Shown: one piece after another, positions 1 to 8,081 of the stretch
Layout of the letters: the number at the start of each line of letters is the position of its first letter
How positions within the stretch are numbered: the first letter of the stretch is position 1
DNA from: Candidatus Yanofskyibacteriota bacterium
GTDB taxonomy: Bacteria; Patescibacteriota; Minisyncoccia; 2-02-FULL-40-12; GWA2-44-9
Assembly: GCA_016181045.1 (NCBI GenBank)
Contig: JACPAB010000005.1
Span: 1 to 42,649 of the forward strand
Length of the DNA: 42,649 bases
Direction of reading: 5' to 3'
Translations under genes and position numbers: made by a program
Notes under the pieces: model-generated
The model's input: only the letters and a program-made list of their open reading frames with translations
Told to the model about the DNA's origin: nothing
The model's database searches: none

Positions 1-1023
1 GTCAGAATACGAACCGACTTTAGCAACATCCAGTCGGCCGGATGAAGCGCCGGAGATAGCAAAGTTGTTGCCATTCAAAGGCGCTCCGGATACCGTCGCG
101 CCTCCTGTTGCGGTAACACCCAACAACTGGAAGTAGTTAACGTTACCGGCTCCTCCCGTAAGTATGTCGCCAACAATTGAGAGATCTTTTGAACCGCTCA
201 CGGCAAGATTCAACAAGAATGTGGCTTCGCCTGATGAAGACGAGAATGTCTTACCGGAAGTTAATCTCTTTGCTCCGTCATAGACATATGCATTGCCGAA
301 ATCGTCTACAGTACCCGGGCCTAATCTCTTAATAGTTACAGTGTTAACTGTGCCTGTACCGCTAACTCTGACTCTTAACATCTCAACTCCGGTAGCATTA
401 TTGGTGATGGTCTGCGCTGCCGGATTTCCGGGAGCCAATGTTACCGACAACGGACCGGATACAACCGGAGTCGGAACTGAACCGCCTCTTGTGTAGGCAG
501 GAACCTGCGTTACCGAAGTGTAGTCGGCGCCTGTGCTGTAGAGAGCTTTTTCGGCCGCGTTGATGACGAAGACCTTCTTGAAGAAGTTCGGGTCATCAGC
601 AACCGCCTGCGCTCCGGAGGTGTTAACCCATCGGAGGTTGGCTACGTCTTCTCCCGTTGTTTCCAATCCATAGACCTTCTGGTCTCCGTCAACTCGGAAT
701 AATCCGGAGGTCGGGAACGCGTCTCTCGTTGCCGGAGAAACATTCTTCACCGCGGAGAATCCGCCAAGGTGACCATAGAGACCGAAGATCGCGGGATTCA
801 AGAATAATCTCTTGTATCCCATCTCGTTGACGATATATACATCCGGATCGTCAGAACCGGCTGCGCTGATAGTGTCCCCTTCTTTGAGGCCATAATCAGA
901 CGGAGTTGCCGCGCCGACAAAGCCGACGAAAGCAAATCCGGATAACGACAATACGGTCGTTACCGCTGTGAGAGCCGCCACAGTCCTTACGACTGCTTTG
1001 GCTTTTTTGCTTAAATTACTCAT
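1..1023 (-). CDS. Secreted surface (S-layer-like) protein, C-terminus cut off by window edge
   Basis: An open frame of 341 codons runs from an ATG at 1023 to the window edge without a stop, so the C-terminus is missing. The N-terminus (MSNLSKKAKAVVRTVAALTA...) has a basic start and a hydrophobic stretch ending near FVGAA, a typical signal peptide. The mature part begins with an acidic segment containing DDPDVYIVNEMGYKRLFLNP, a motif I associate with CPR surface proteins, followed by Ser/Thr/Gly/Val-rich beta-type sequence (residues ~190 on) with almost no Cys. A strong promoter lies ~430 nt upstream, implying a long leader and probably high expression. The S-layer role is inference from signal peptide, composition and leader; no catalytic motif is visible. 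Confidence 0.75.
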   Translation of the reverse strand, partial: MSNLSKKAKAVVRTVAALTAVTTVLSLSGFAFVGFVGAATPSDYGLKEGDTISAAGSDDPDVYIVNEMGYKRLFLNPAIFGLYGHLGGFSAVKNVSPATRDAFPTSGLFRVDGDQKVYGLETTGEDVANLRWVNTSGAQAVADDPNFFKKVFVINAAEKALYSTGADYTSVTQVPAYTRGGSVPTPVVSGPLSVTLAPGNPAAQTITNNATGVEMLRVRVSGTGTVNTVTIKRLGPGTVDDFGNAYVYDGAKRLTSGKTFSSSSGEATFLLNLAVSGSKDLSIVGDILTGGAGNVNYFQLLGVTATGGATVSGAPLNGNNFAISGASSGRLDVAKVGSYSD

Positions 1024-1450
1024 TTTAATTTTTGTTTATCCCTGATCTGTAGCAGTTACCCGATATTTCGACATATCGATATGTCGGGTTAACAAACTAG
1101 AGAAGCAGGAATTATTACTGACTTTCTTTTTAGCGTCCCTACTACCACTAATTTCGGCGCGGGCCTTATTCGACCAAACCCATTCCGAAGGTGGATACCT
1201 AAATTAAACTAAATCATTACAATCATTGCTTCATTTTTTTCTTTCGTCCTTGTTGTCAAAGTCCTTCCCTGGACTGTCCATCTTTATCCCGAATCACGGA
1301 TCTTGAATTACGAATTACGGGGCAAAGATAGAAAGTTCAGAAATCCTTTAAACTGCCGAAAAACCGCCAAATAAGCAGGTTTTCACGCTCGTCTATACTA
1401 CAAAAATCTCATGATAAAGTCAATTATTATGCGGTAGTTATTCACTACCT
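1024..1450 (-). promoter_or_regulatory. Long 5' leader of the surface protein gene
   Basis: No credible gene lies here. If transcription starts just after the TATAAT at 1459-1464, the surface protein mRNA has a leader of about 430 nt. It contains a perfect 18-bp palindrome (1069-1086, CGACATATCGATATGTCG) and a foldable segment where 1145-1157 (CCACTAATTTCGG) can pair with 1185-1194 (CCGAAGGTGG). A structured, stabilising or regulatory leader is possible; no known riboswitch was recognised. Confidence 0.4.
1069..1086. repeat. Perfect 18-bp palindrome ahead of the surface protein gene
   Basis: CGACATATCGATATGTCG is self-complementary over its full length and lies about 46 bp upstream of the surface protein start codon, inside its leader. 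It could be an operator or an RNA hairpin; there is no T-run next to it, so it is not a terminator. Confidence 0.6.
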
Positions 1451-1458
1451 TACTCTGT

Positions 1459-1487
1459 ATTATAGGATGCTCGTTTATGGCAGGCAA
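1459..1487 (-). promoter_or_regulatory. Sigma70-type promoter for the surface protein
   Basis: On the minus strand TTGCCT (1482-1487) and a perfect TATAAT (1459-1464) are separated by 17 nt. It points at the surface protein gene that begins at 1023. Confidence 0.6.
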
Positions 1488-1512
1488 GAGGTCAAGTGTG
1501 GATATCTAATAG

Positions 1513-1616
1513 ACACGGACTTATACGGACTGGCTCCGCAACGGAGCTACGCGGACCGTCGCGGACATTTGAATTTTGTCCGCACTTGTCCGTTCCCTGT
1601 CCGCATAGGTCTGTGT
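1513..1616. mobile_element. 104-bp non-coding inverted-repeat element related to the lepA insert
   Basis: The element begins ACACGGACTTATACGGAC and ends in the inverse of ACACAGACCTATGCGGAC. Its right arm (1578-1616) matches the arm at 33967-34005 that borders the GxxExxY insert in lepA at 31 of 39 positions. The interior is only short stem-forming sequence (CTCCG...CGGAG), with no gene. Its last base overlaps the TAA stop of the secreted protein. I read it as a short non-autonomous relative or a remnant of the lepA element; no clear target duplication is visible. Confidence 0.6.
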
Positions 1617-4600
1617 TATTGAATTACCGTGATCTTACTCCCATACCCCCACACAAGACCATGCTCGGTCAGGGCCGGGGAAATAGTGGAATTTGAGCCG
1701 GCGTTAATTGGCGCCCAGAGCTGGTTTCCCAAGCTGTTCACGCCGTACAATTTGCCGTTTTGAGTGGAGAAATAGACGTTGCCGGCGTTATCTACGGCTA
1801 ACTGTTTATTGAAAAGGCCATCGGCTTGGAACGGAGCTGCCCACTTGGTTGACAAGTCGGACTTATTCAGAGCATAGAGCAACGAGCCGGAGGCCGGATT
1901 GATATTGTTAAACCCGACATATAGCGTATCGGTGCTGATAGCGACCATCGTGGCGGCGTAGTAATTCCAAGGAGCGATGTCGTGCACATTTGAATTTAGG
2001 ATTGGTCCGTCCTGCGGATTTTGCGAAATGGCAAACAATTTCGGCCCCGCGGCAGAGTACGTCTTGCCTGTTGATTTGTCGTATGATGGGTCAGCCGGAG
2101 TGCTCCCATTAGCGCCGGTATATGACACTTGCCAAAGTTGATCGCCGGCGGAGGAGTAAGCGGTAAAGAACTGATTTCCGCTTACTTTTCCGGCCGTTAT
2201 TATCGTGCCGCCATCAAGCACAACCGGCGCGAAACCGGCTAAGCCGGAGGCGCTTATCGGGAGGATTTTCTCTGAACCGTCAGGATTCAACACCGCTAAC
2301 TTATCCGTCCCGCTCGTATAGGTGAAATGCGGCTCGCCTTTTGGCGATACGGTGACTGATCTGACTGTGCTTGCGTTGTCATAGTCCCATTTCTTGGAGC
2401 CGTCTGAATTAAGCGCAGTGAAAGCCAACACGCCGCCCGCGCCAATGCGGCCAAAATATACCGTTCCATCGGAGAGGACCGTCGGCGTGCCGATACTGAC
2501 GTTGGTGCCATAATTCCAGTTTTCAACTAGGTTTTCACCTTCTTTCCTAATGCTATAAATTTTTGAGTTAACTAACGTGCCGTCCGATGCGCCAAAATAG
2601 ACATTTCCATCAGCGTCAGCCACCGGCTGGCTCACTGGAATAGTGGCTCCGGCGCTGAATTCCCAACTTATGATCGCCGTCGGGCCAGGACCGGAAATAT
2701 TGGCCGCAAAAGAAGTGTGGTATTGGTCTTTCCCGAACATCGCCCAAGCGCCATCGTCTATCGCAGACGCAAAATTCACCGTCGCCACATTCGACTGTGG
2801 ACTAACGACCTTGAAGGTCGTTATGTTGATAACTTCGGTTTTCAGAGCAAAATACAGTGTCTGGCCGTATTCGTAGGCGATATCAAAAGAGGCGCTTTGA
2901 GACGCCCCCTCCTCACCGACGGCTGGCAAGCTGGAGCTGGCCACTTGCGTGGCGGCAGACCACCAGCTCGCGCTTGCGGCATTGCTAAAACTGGTTGACG
3001 AGTAGCGCAGGTCGTAGCTCAAACTGGCTGTGTTGTAAGTGCCCGGATCGGGAGCTGACCAAGTGGCGGTGATAGTGGGCGAACCGTGTGTAGCAGCCAA
3101 ATTCGTCACCGCCTGTGGACTAACGACCTTCAAGGTCGTTGTTGATAACTGGTTTTCGGATTTTGGTGTTGGTGAGGCGGTAATCCAGCTATTTCCTATT
3201 TTTTGAGCCGTTTTTTTGGTGGTGTTATCGCCTATGACCTCGTTGTCACCATTCAATTTCCAGCCGTTTGAGCCGTCAACTTCGTCTATTATTGCGCCGG
3301 CAATATCTTTAAGTGTCAGTTTTTCACCGCTTGTGTTGTTAAGGCCACTGCCGCCAAAAGAGTCGGAATCATCGGCTTCAACCGAAGGTACTGGATCGGA
3401 ACAAGTTGGTGTCTCGCGTTCAATCAAATAATACCCGTTGGGCGTGATTTTTTTAGTTAAAGAAATAATTTCTACCGAGCTGTCCTGTTCATAGAGTTTC
3501 CAACCGGCCAAATTGATTTCTTGTGCGGTAGTATTACGAAGCTCCACCCACTCACACAGAGAATTTTCTGTAGTCCCCATCCAAGCAATTTCGTTGATAA
3601 TAACATCACCAGGATTGGCAGTGTCATCATCCGGTTCCGGCGATGGTGTCGGAGTTGAAGTTGGTGACGGAGTAGGGGTAGGTGACAGAGTTGGATTCGG
3701 TGTCGGAGTAGGTGTCGGCGATGGTGACGAACTTCCACCGCCTCCGCCGCCACCACCGCTATAGACCGGGACAGGAGATGGGGTAGGAACAATATTTCCA
3801 ACAGTAATTTGATCCTTAATATCGTTGAAGGTCGCTTGACCAATTCCGCTTACATTCATGATGTCTTCTATTTTTTGGAACTGGCCTTGGGTTTGCCGAT
3901 ATTGAATAATTGCATCTGATTTAGCATCCTTGATGCCATTGAGAGTCATCAATAGTTCTTTATTTGCTGTGTTTATATTAACTTTTTCGGTTATGGATAA
4001 TGGAGACGGTATAGGTGACACAGATGGAGACACTAATTTTGTTGGTGTCGGAGATGGTGACATCTTTGGTGACACTGATGGTCTTGGTGACAGAGTAGGT
4101 GACACTATGGGTAAAAGATTGGTGTCACCATTTGTGTCACCTCGGTTGACATCTGATGTCCCTCGGCCTTCCGGTGCCTGCCCCGTAGCTCCTGCTTCAG
4201 CAGGATGGTTCAGGGTCGTTAATGCCTGGTCTCCTATTCCCACTAAACCCAACAACTGTGCCCATAAACTCGTATTTTCCTTGGGGTTTCTCGCATATTC
4301 CTCCTTCGCCCTCTCGGCCTCGTTCAAAAACAAGTTCAACGCCCCCGCTCCGTTGAGTACCACTTCTTTTGAGAGTCGTTCCCAATAACCATTAAGAATT
4401 CTGGGGCCGATATCTTCAGTTACAAGAAATTGATTAAGTATTTTGGGTTTATTTTCAATAACTTTTGTTTCAAGAATAGCTATGGGGAATTCCTTTTGGG
4501 TTCTTGGATCTGTATTTACAATAAAATAATTATCTTTATTGGCTATTCTTAATTTTTTAATATTGTTAATCGTTGGGGCTCTATAGTCAGTGTTACTAAT

Positions 4601-5320
4601 AGTATCTTTACTAAAGAAATTGCTATTCGAATAATTGGCGACTCGGTCAAAATAACTTTCCATTGTATAAAAAGTTACCGGTTTTTCCTTATTTTTAAAC
4701 AGGTTTCCTGCTATATTAAAGTTTTTCTGGCTCCATTTCGCCATTTCGGTTTCATAGGGGCTCTCTTCTCCATGAACAAACGCCGGGTGCGCATCATTTC
4801 TGGTGTGGTCCGGAACTCCGGCGTCTTCAAGCAAATGCAAAACGTGGCCAAAAGCAAATAAGCCCCTTTTTCTGTCTCCTTTTGAGTAGTCCTCTACTGC
4901 TCTTTGGTAGGAAAAATCATGAACAGACGGAGCGTTCGATAACACGGCGAGTCCCGTCTGCTGACTATTGTAGAAGTTCTTCTGAATATTTTCTGTAAGC
5001 GCCCACTTTTTGGATGAGGCCATCGGCAAGCCCGCGGTATAGGCAGATTGAATGCCTTTGTCGTGGACAGGGTCGTAAAAATGAAAAACCGATCTTAAGT
5101 TGTTGTCCTCATCTATGGACCCCTGAATAAGCCAGGTTTTATCTTGCTCATTTAGCTTTTTATCAGGGAAATTCAGGTTATAAAAATCAACGATTTCGTC
5201 AGTCAGGGCGGGGTGAGTATTATTTTGATCGTAAGCAAAAACCGATGTACTGCCCACAATCAAAAGGGCGCCAATAAGCGCCCCTCCTTTTAGAATATTA
5301 ATTGACTTACTATAAGACAT
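1616..5320 (-). CDS. Large secreted multi-domain protein: phospholipase C/P1-nuclease-like, HhH, lamin-tail, Fn3-like and beta-propeller domains
   Basis: The 1234-residue protein has a signal peptide (1-29, ending STSVFA). Residues ~35-345 resemble zinc-dependent phospholipase C/P1 nuclease folds, with a His/Asp-rich helix GHVLHLLEDAGVPDHTRNDAH. Then come Pro/Ser/Thr linkers, a ComEA-like helix-hairpin-helix domain (~445-508, VNINTANKELL...), a Gly-rich hinge, a lamin-tail domain (~570-690, VIINEIAWMG...EWVELRN), a fibronectin-III-like domain (~737-830) and a PQQ-type beta-propeller to the end. The start at 5320 is chosen because GGAAGC precedes it and the signal peptide begins there; an in-frame ATG at 5392 lies inside the upstream gene. 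Two 21-nt palindromes are translated within it (near residues 727-736 and 831-842). An adhesin or extracellular enzyme attached through the small upstream membrane protein is inference. Confidence 0.8.
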   Translation of the reverse strand: MSYSKSINILKGGALIGALLIVGSTSVFAYDQNNTHPALTDEIVDFYNLNFPDKKLNEQDKTWLIQGSIDEDNNLRSVFHFYDPVHDKGIQSAYTAGLPMASSKKWALTENIQKNFYNSQQTGLAVLSNAPSVHDFSYQRAVEDYSKGDRKRGLFAFGHVLHLLEDAGVPDHTRNDAHPAFVHGEESPYETEMAKWSQKNFNIAGNLFKNKEKPVTFYTMESYFDRVANYSNSNFFSKDTISNTDYRAPTINNIKKLRIANKDNYFIVNTDPRTQKEFPIAILETKVIENKPKILNQFLVTEDIGPRILNGYWERLSKEVVLNGAGALNLFLNEAERAKEEYARNPKENTSLWAQLLGLVGIGDQALTTLNHPAEAGATGQAPEGRGTSDVNRGDTNGDTNLLPIVSPTLSPRPSVSPKMSPSPTPTKLVSPSVSPIPSPLSITEKVNINTANKELLMTLNGIKDAKSDAIIQYRQTQGQFQKIEDIMNVSGIGQATFNDIKDQITVGNIVPTPSPVPVYSGGGGGGGGSSSPSPTPTPTPNPTLSPTPTPSPTSTPTPSPEPDDDTANPGDVIINEIAWMGTTENSLCEWVELRNTTAQEINLAGWKLYEQDSSVEIISLTKKITPNGYYLIERETPTCSDPVPSVEADDSDSFGGSGLNNTSGEKLTLKDIAGAIIDEVDGSNGWKLNGDNEVIGDNTTKKTAQKIGNSWITASPTPKSENQLSTTTLKVVSPQAVTNLAATHGSPTITATWSAPDPGTYNTASLSYDLRYSSTSFSNAASASWWSAATQVASSSLPAVGEEGASQSASFDIAYEYGQTLYFALKTEVINITTFKVVSPQSNVATVNFASAIDDGAWAMFGKDQYHTSFAANISGPGPTAIISWEFSAGATIPVSQPVADADGNVYFGASDGTLVNSKIYSIRKEGENLVENWNYGTNVSIGTPTVLSDGTVYFGRIGAGGVLAFTALNSDGSKKWDYDNASTVRSVTVSPKGEPHFTYTSGTDKLAVLNPDGSEKILPISASGLAGFAPVVLDGGTIITAGKVSGNQFFTAYSSAGDQLWQVSYTGANGSTPADPSYDKSTGKTYSAAGPKLFAISQNPQDGPILNSNVHDIAPWNYYAATMVAISTDTLYVGFNNINPASGSLLYALNKSDLSTKWAAPFQADGLFNKQLAVDNAGNVYFSTQNGKLYGVNSLGNQLWAPINAGSNSTISPALTEHGLVWGYGSKITVIQ
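2803..2823. repeat. 21-nt palindrome, copy A (inside secreted protein)
   Basis: 10-bp arms TAACGACCTT/AAGGTCGTTA surround one central base. Same sequence as the palindromes flanking the Y1 transposase gene at 6055 and 6781. On the coding strand it is read in frame as part of ITTFKVVSPQ, between the Fn3-like domain and the propeller. It is followed by GTTGATAACT, also seen next to copy B. Confidence 0.85.
3121..3141. repeat. 21-nt palindrome, copy B (inside secreted protein)
   Basis: Identical arms except the last base (G for A). Read in frame as part of TTTLKVVSPQ, between the lamin-tail and Fn3-like domains. Preceded by CCGCCTGTGGA, which also precedes copy C at the transposase gene, where 11 extra bases separate it from the palindrome. 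Confidence 0.85.
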
Positions 5321-5849
5321 AAAGCTTCCAGATATTATTCGTATTTTTATGAAATTCTGTAGTATTGGTATATGTGCCAGCAGGAAAATCAAGTTTTTGT
5401 CCCTCGTATTCTAAGGTTGAATTATCGGTTAGGGCTGTTTCATATTGAAAAACTGCTATACTATCATTGTTTTTGGGGACCTTTTTCCAGACGGTCCTGG
5501 CATATTCTAATTCTCTAATTAAACTTAGGACCTCTTCGTCTCTTTTGAGCTTATTGAGGGTTTCTTTCCAATCATCTTGTGCATCTGGTTCAAAATACTT
5601 GCTCGCCAACTCAATATTTCCGGCCTTTAATGCGGAAATAAAGAGGTCATAGGTCTCCTCGGGTGTTTTGCCGCCATATTTGTCCTCTCTATATGGCCTC
5701 TCCAGCTCTTCGGCTAACTTTTTGATCTTTCTCGCCTCGGAATTAAAGAGCGGGGTCCACTGTGATACAAGCCACACACCGACCAAAACAGCCAAAATTA
5801 AAACTGGCACGCCCCGCCAGCTCCTGAAAATATTTTTCCAATTAAACAT
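5310..5849 (-). CDS. Small single-pass membrane protein with extracytoplasmic domain
   Basis: The 179-residue protein has an N-terminal membrane helix (residues ~14-31, VPVLILAVLVGVWLVSQW) and a polar outer domain with a helical segment (EETYDLFISALKAGNIELASKYFEPDAQ) followed by beta-type sequence. No family was recognised. Its last 11 bases overlap the start of the secreted multi-domain protein, so the two are translationally coupled and probably act together at the cell surface. A promoter is visible upstream at 5885-5913. Confidence 0.7.
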   Translation of the reverse strand: MFNWKNIFRSWRGVPVLILAVLVGVWLVSQWTPLFNSEARKIKKLAEELERPYREDKYGGKTPEETYDLFISALKAGNIELASKYFEPDAQDDWKETLNKLKRDEEVLSLIRELEYARTVWKKVPKNNDSIAVFQYETALTDNSTLEYEGQKLDFPAGTYTNTTEFHKNTNNIWKLYVL

Positions 5850-5884
5850 TGGGGGATTGAGTTTTTGTAACCTGCTACGATCTA

Positions 5885-5913
5885 ATCATATTAAAAATAT
5901 AGCGGACTACCAA
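5885..5913 (-). promoter_or_regulatory. Promoter for the membrane protein/secreted protein pair
   Basis: TTGGTA (5908-5913) and TATGAT (5885-5890) on the minus strand with a 17-nt spacer, about 36 nt before the start codon at 5849. The rest of 5850-6036 is AT-rich with no gene seen. Confidence 0.45.
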
Positions 5914-6054
5914 ATTCAGGAGGGATAGAACTCGGCATTCCTATCAAATCGCAGCAGATTATAAAAATTCAACCTGACAACTTCCTAATTTTTTATCAAA
6001 ACGACTTTCTACTGTCAACCTCATAAAGCCCCCGCCTGTGGATAACCTGTTGAC

Positions 6055-6075
6055 TAACGACCTTCAAGGTCGTTA
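6055..6075. repeat. 21-nt palindrome, copy C (upstream of transposase)
   Basis: TAACGACCTT, one base, AAGGTCGTTA, immediately upstream of the transposase start codon. Perfect arms. Confidence 0.9.
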
Positions 6076-6085
6076 TATTAGATCA

Positions 6086-6757
6086 ATGGAAATTTATCAC
6101 GTTTTAAACAGGGGTGTCGACAAAAGGCAAGTATTCATGGATAAACAAGACCACTTAAGATTTATACATGACCTTTATGAGTTTAATGACCAGGATAGAG
6201 TTGAAACCACGTACTTTAAATTCCGCGATTTTGGCGCTTCTGGCAGAGTTGCAACAAGCCCAAACAAAAAACATAGAAAGTTGCTAGTAGACATTCTGGC
6301 CTTCTGTTTAATGCCAAATCACTACCATATTTTATTAAAACCTAAAGTGGAACGAGGTATGTCTTTATTTATGCAGAAACTAAATGCCGGATACACTAAA
6401 TATTTTAATCAAAAATATGAAAGAACTGGAGCTCTGTTTCAAGGAAGATACAAACAAGTCCCAGTAATTGACGAAACCCACTTTCTTCACTTGCCATTTT
6501 ATATACATTTTAACCCATTAGATCTATCTCACCCGGAGTGGAGAGAGAACAAGATAGCAAATCCAGAAAAAGCTCTAGAATTTTTAAAGTCCTTTCGCTG
6601 GAGTAGTCATTTGGATTATTCCGGAATTAAAAACTTCCCATCTGTTTTGAATAGTAAGGTTCTAATGGAGGTTTTCGAAAGTAACAAGGACTATGAAAAA
6701 CTAGTAGAAAGTTATCTAAAAGACATCCAAATAGACCCGGAGGTTACCCTGGAATAA
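6086..6757 (+). CDS. REP-associated tyrosine transposase (Y1/IS200-like fold)
   Basis: The 223-residue protein belongs to the Y1 transposase superfamily of RAYT type. The HUH metal-binding motif is HYH (residues 79-81, in LMPNHYHILLK), and the conserved C-terminal block is present: AGYTKYFNQKYERTGALFQG RYK, with Tyr103 as the likely nucleophile. RAYTs cut and join single-stranded DNA at nearby palindromes. The start at 6086 is preferred to a GTG at 6038 because homologous proteins begin with a motif like YHVLNRG and because the palindrome would otherwise be translated. The gene is isolated on the plus strand between convergent and divergent minus-strand genes, consistent with insertion. It appears intact. 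Confidence 0.85.
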   Translation: MEIYHVLNRGVDKRQVFMDKQDHLRFIHDLYEFNDQDRVETTYFKFRDFGASGRVATSPNKKHRKLLVDILAFCLMPNHYHILLKPKVERGMSLFMQKLNAGYTKYFNQKYERTGALFQGRYKQVPVIDETHFLHLPFYIHFNPLDLSHPEWRENKIANPEKALEFLKSFRWSSHLDYSGIKNFPSVLNSKVLMEVFESNKDYEKLVESYLKDIQIDPEVTLE

Positions 6758-6780
6758 CAGAGTTATCCACAATTTTAATA

Positions 6781-6801
6781 TAACGACCTTGAAGGTCGTT
6801 A
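6781..6801. repeat. 21-nt palindrome, copy D (downstream of transposase)
   Basis: Perfect 10-bp arms. It overlaps the TAA stop of the nucleotidyltransferase (6799-6801) and lies between two convergent genes, so its transcript could also act as a hairpin for 3'-end protection. Confidence 0.9.
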
Positions 6802-7518
6802 TATTTGTTTGCGGATAAGGATATTGGCGAGATGGAGGGAGTCGAATGTGCCGGCGTCGACCCAGAATTTTTTGGCTTTAAAATGATCCATGGTGCCTTC
6901 GTTTATATACCAGTTGTTCACGTCGGTGATCTCATATTCGCCCCGAGCGGACGGCTTGAGGTTTTTGATGATGTCGAAGACGCGGTTGTCGTAAAGATAA
7001 AACCCGGTTACGGCCCAGTTGGTGGCGGGCTTTTGGGGTTTTTCGACGACATTCTTGATGGTGCCGTCTTTGCGGAAAGAAGCCACGCCGAATCTTTTCG
7101 GGTCGGGAACCTGCTTCAAAATCACCATGCTTCCCTTCTCTTTTTTCGAGAATTTTTTAACAGCGCCGGATAGGTCGTCGCCGAAAATGTTATCGCCGAG
7201 AATAAGAGCAACAGGATGGCCTTCGGCAAAGGAACGTGCCAAGCCCAAGCCATGGGCAATGCCCAGCGGATCAACCTGGATTGTGTAATAAAGATTGACG
7301 CCAAGTTCTGCGCCCGAACCGAGCAGTTTCACATACTGGTCCGTATGTTCCTGCCCGCACACTATCAGGATGTCCTTAATTCCCGCCTTCTTCAGGGTCA
7401 GGATGGGGTAATGGATTATGGTTTTATCGCCGACGGGCAGAAAGTGCTTTCCGACAACTTTCGTGACCGGCCAGAGGCGCGTGCCGCGCCCGCCGGCTAA
7501 AATAACTCCTTTGATCAT
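6799..7518 (-). CDS. Sugar-1-phosphate nucleotidyltransferase (RmlA-like)
   Basis: This 239-residue protein has the nucleotidyltransferase fold: LAGGRGTRLWPVTK (residues ~7-20, phosphate-binding loop), GDNIF (metal/substrate loop) and VEKPQKP. It resembles glucose-1-phosphate thymidylyltransferase, which makes dTDP-glucose for surface sugars, but is shorter than the usual ~290 residues and lacks the C-terminal allosteric region. It overlaps the upstream winged-helix gene by 4 nt (ATGA). The exact sugar and nucleotide cannot be told from sequence. It probably supplies activated sugar for the glycan genes of the window. Confidence 0.85.
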   Translation of the reverse strand: MIKGVILAGGRGTRLWPVTKVVGKHFLPVGDKTIIHYPILTLKKAGIKDILIVCGQEHTDQYVKLLGSGAELGVNLYYTIQVDPLGIAHGLGLARSFAEGHPVALILGDNIFGDDLSGAVKKFSKKEKGSMVILKQVPDPKRFGVASFRKDGTIKNVVEKPQKPATNWAVTGFYLYDNRVFDIIKNLKPSARGEYEITDVNNWYINEGTMDHFKAKKFWVDAGTFDSLHLANILIRKQI

Positions 7519-8081
7519 ATTGTATACCTATAATATACAGCATTATCCTTTGAGGACTTTTTGACCAGACCCTCGCTCACAAGCTCTTTGAGGTTTCTTT
7601 TGACCGTCCTTTCCGAAAGGATGCTGAATTCATAGATTATGTCTTTGGTGCGTGAGTCGGGAGAACGCTTTATGTAGTTGAGTATCTTCTCTTTGTTGCC
7701 GCTTAAGTTAATTTCTTTTTTTATTTTCGGCGCGGCGGGAGAAGCTGCTTTCCTCTCTTTCTCGATAATTTGCGGCTTGGGCTGGGTACGGATGAGTTGG
7801 AGCTTGAACGCGAACAAACTCCTGCGGGCATACAAAAGGGGAGTGGCGGCAACCGTTTTGCTGTGTTCGAGATAATCCAGAAGTTCCAGCAAAGAGTCAG
7901 TAGCTGTTAAAAGAGTGGGGCTATATTGTGCGACATTGTCCTTGGGGGGCGGGGAGTGGGCGGATACAAAATCCGACAGCTTGTCGTAAAGTTTGCGCGC
8001 CAGGAATTTATCCTTAAGGCCCGAAAATATCCGGGACACAAAGATAACGGTATTGATGAAATTTTTGATCCTATCCTCCAT
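7515..8081 (-). CDS. Winged-helix DNA-binding protein with helical N-domain
   Basis: Residues ~125-188 form a winged helix-turn-helix (KEKILNYIKRSPDSRTKDIIYEFSILSERTVKRNLKELVSEGLVKK), resembling MarR/DeoR-type folds. Residues 1-110 are helical (KLYDKLSDFVSA..., SLLELLDYLEHSKT) and could dimerise. The two parts are joined by a Lys/Ala/Pro-rich linker. The gene overlaps the preceding one as TAATG and the next by ATGA, so it is inside an operon. A regulator of the surrounding glycan genes is plausible but not shown. Confidence 0.65.
   Translation of the reverse strand: MEDRIKNFINTVIFVSRIFSGLKDKFLARKLYDKLSDFVSAHSPPPKDNVAQYSPTLLTATDSLLELLDYLEHSKTVAATPLLYARRSLFAFKLQLIRTQPKPQIIEKERKAASPAAPKIKKEINLSGNKEKILNYIKRSPDSRTKDIIYEFSILSERTVKRNLKELVSEGLVKKSSKDNAVYYRYTI

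Larger units (their letters stand above)
6037..6801 (+). mobile_element. REP/RAYT-like unit: Y1 transposase gene between palindromes
   Basis: The unit holds the transposase gene at 6086-6757 with one 21-nt palindrome 11 nt before its ATG (6055-6075) and one 24 nt after its stop (6781-6801). A DnaA-box-like 9-mer lies beside each palindrome in opposite orientation (TGTGGATAA 6037-6045; TTATCCACA 6763-6771). This is the organisation known for REP-associated tyrosine transposases. Exact element ends cannot be fixed from one copy. Confidence 0.7.

Noticed and set aside
3930-4388. Long plus-strand frame across the Pro/Ser/Thr linker of the secreted protein
   Set aside because: It is an antisense shadow of repetitive codons, with no ribosome site and repetitive GD/GV peptide.
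6037-6801. Replication origin at the DnaA-box-like sites
   Set aside because: Sites are single and dispersed, with no dnaA, dnaN or AT-rich unwinding region nearby.
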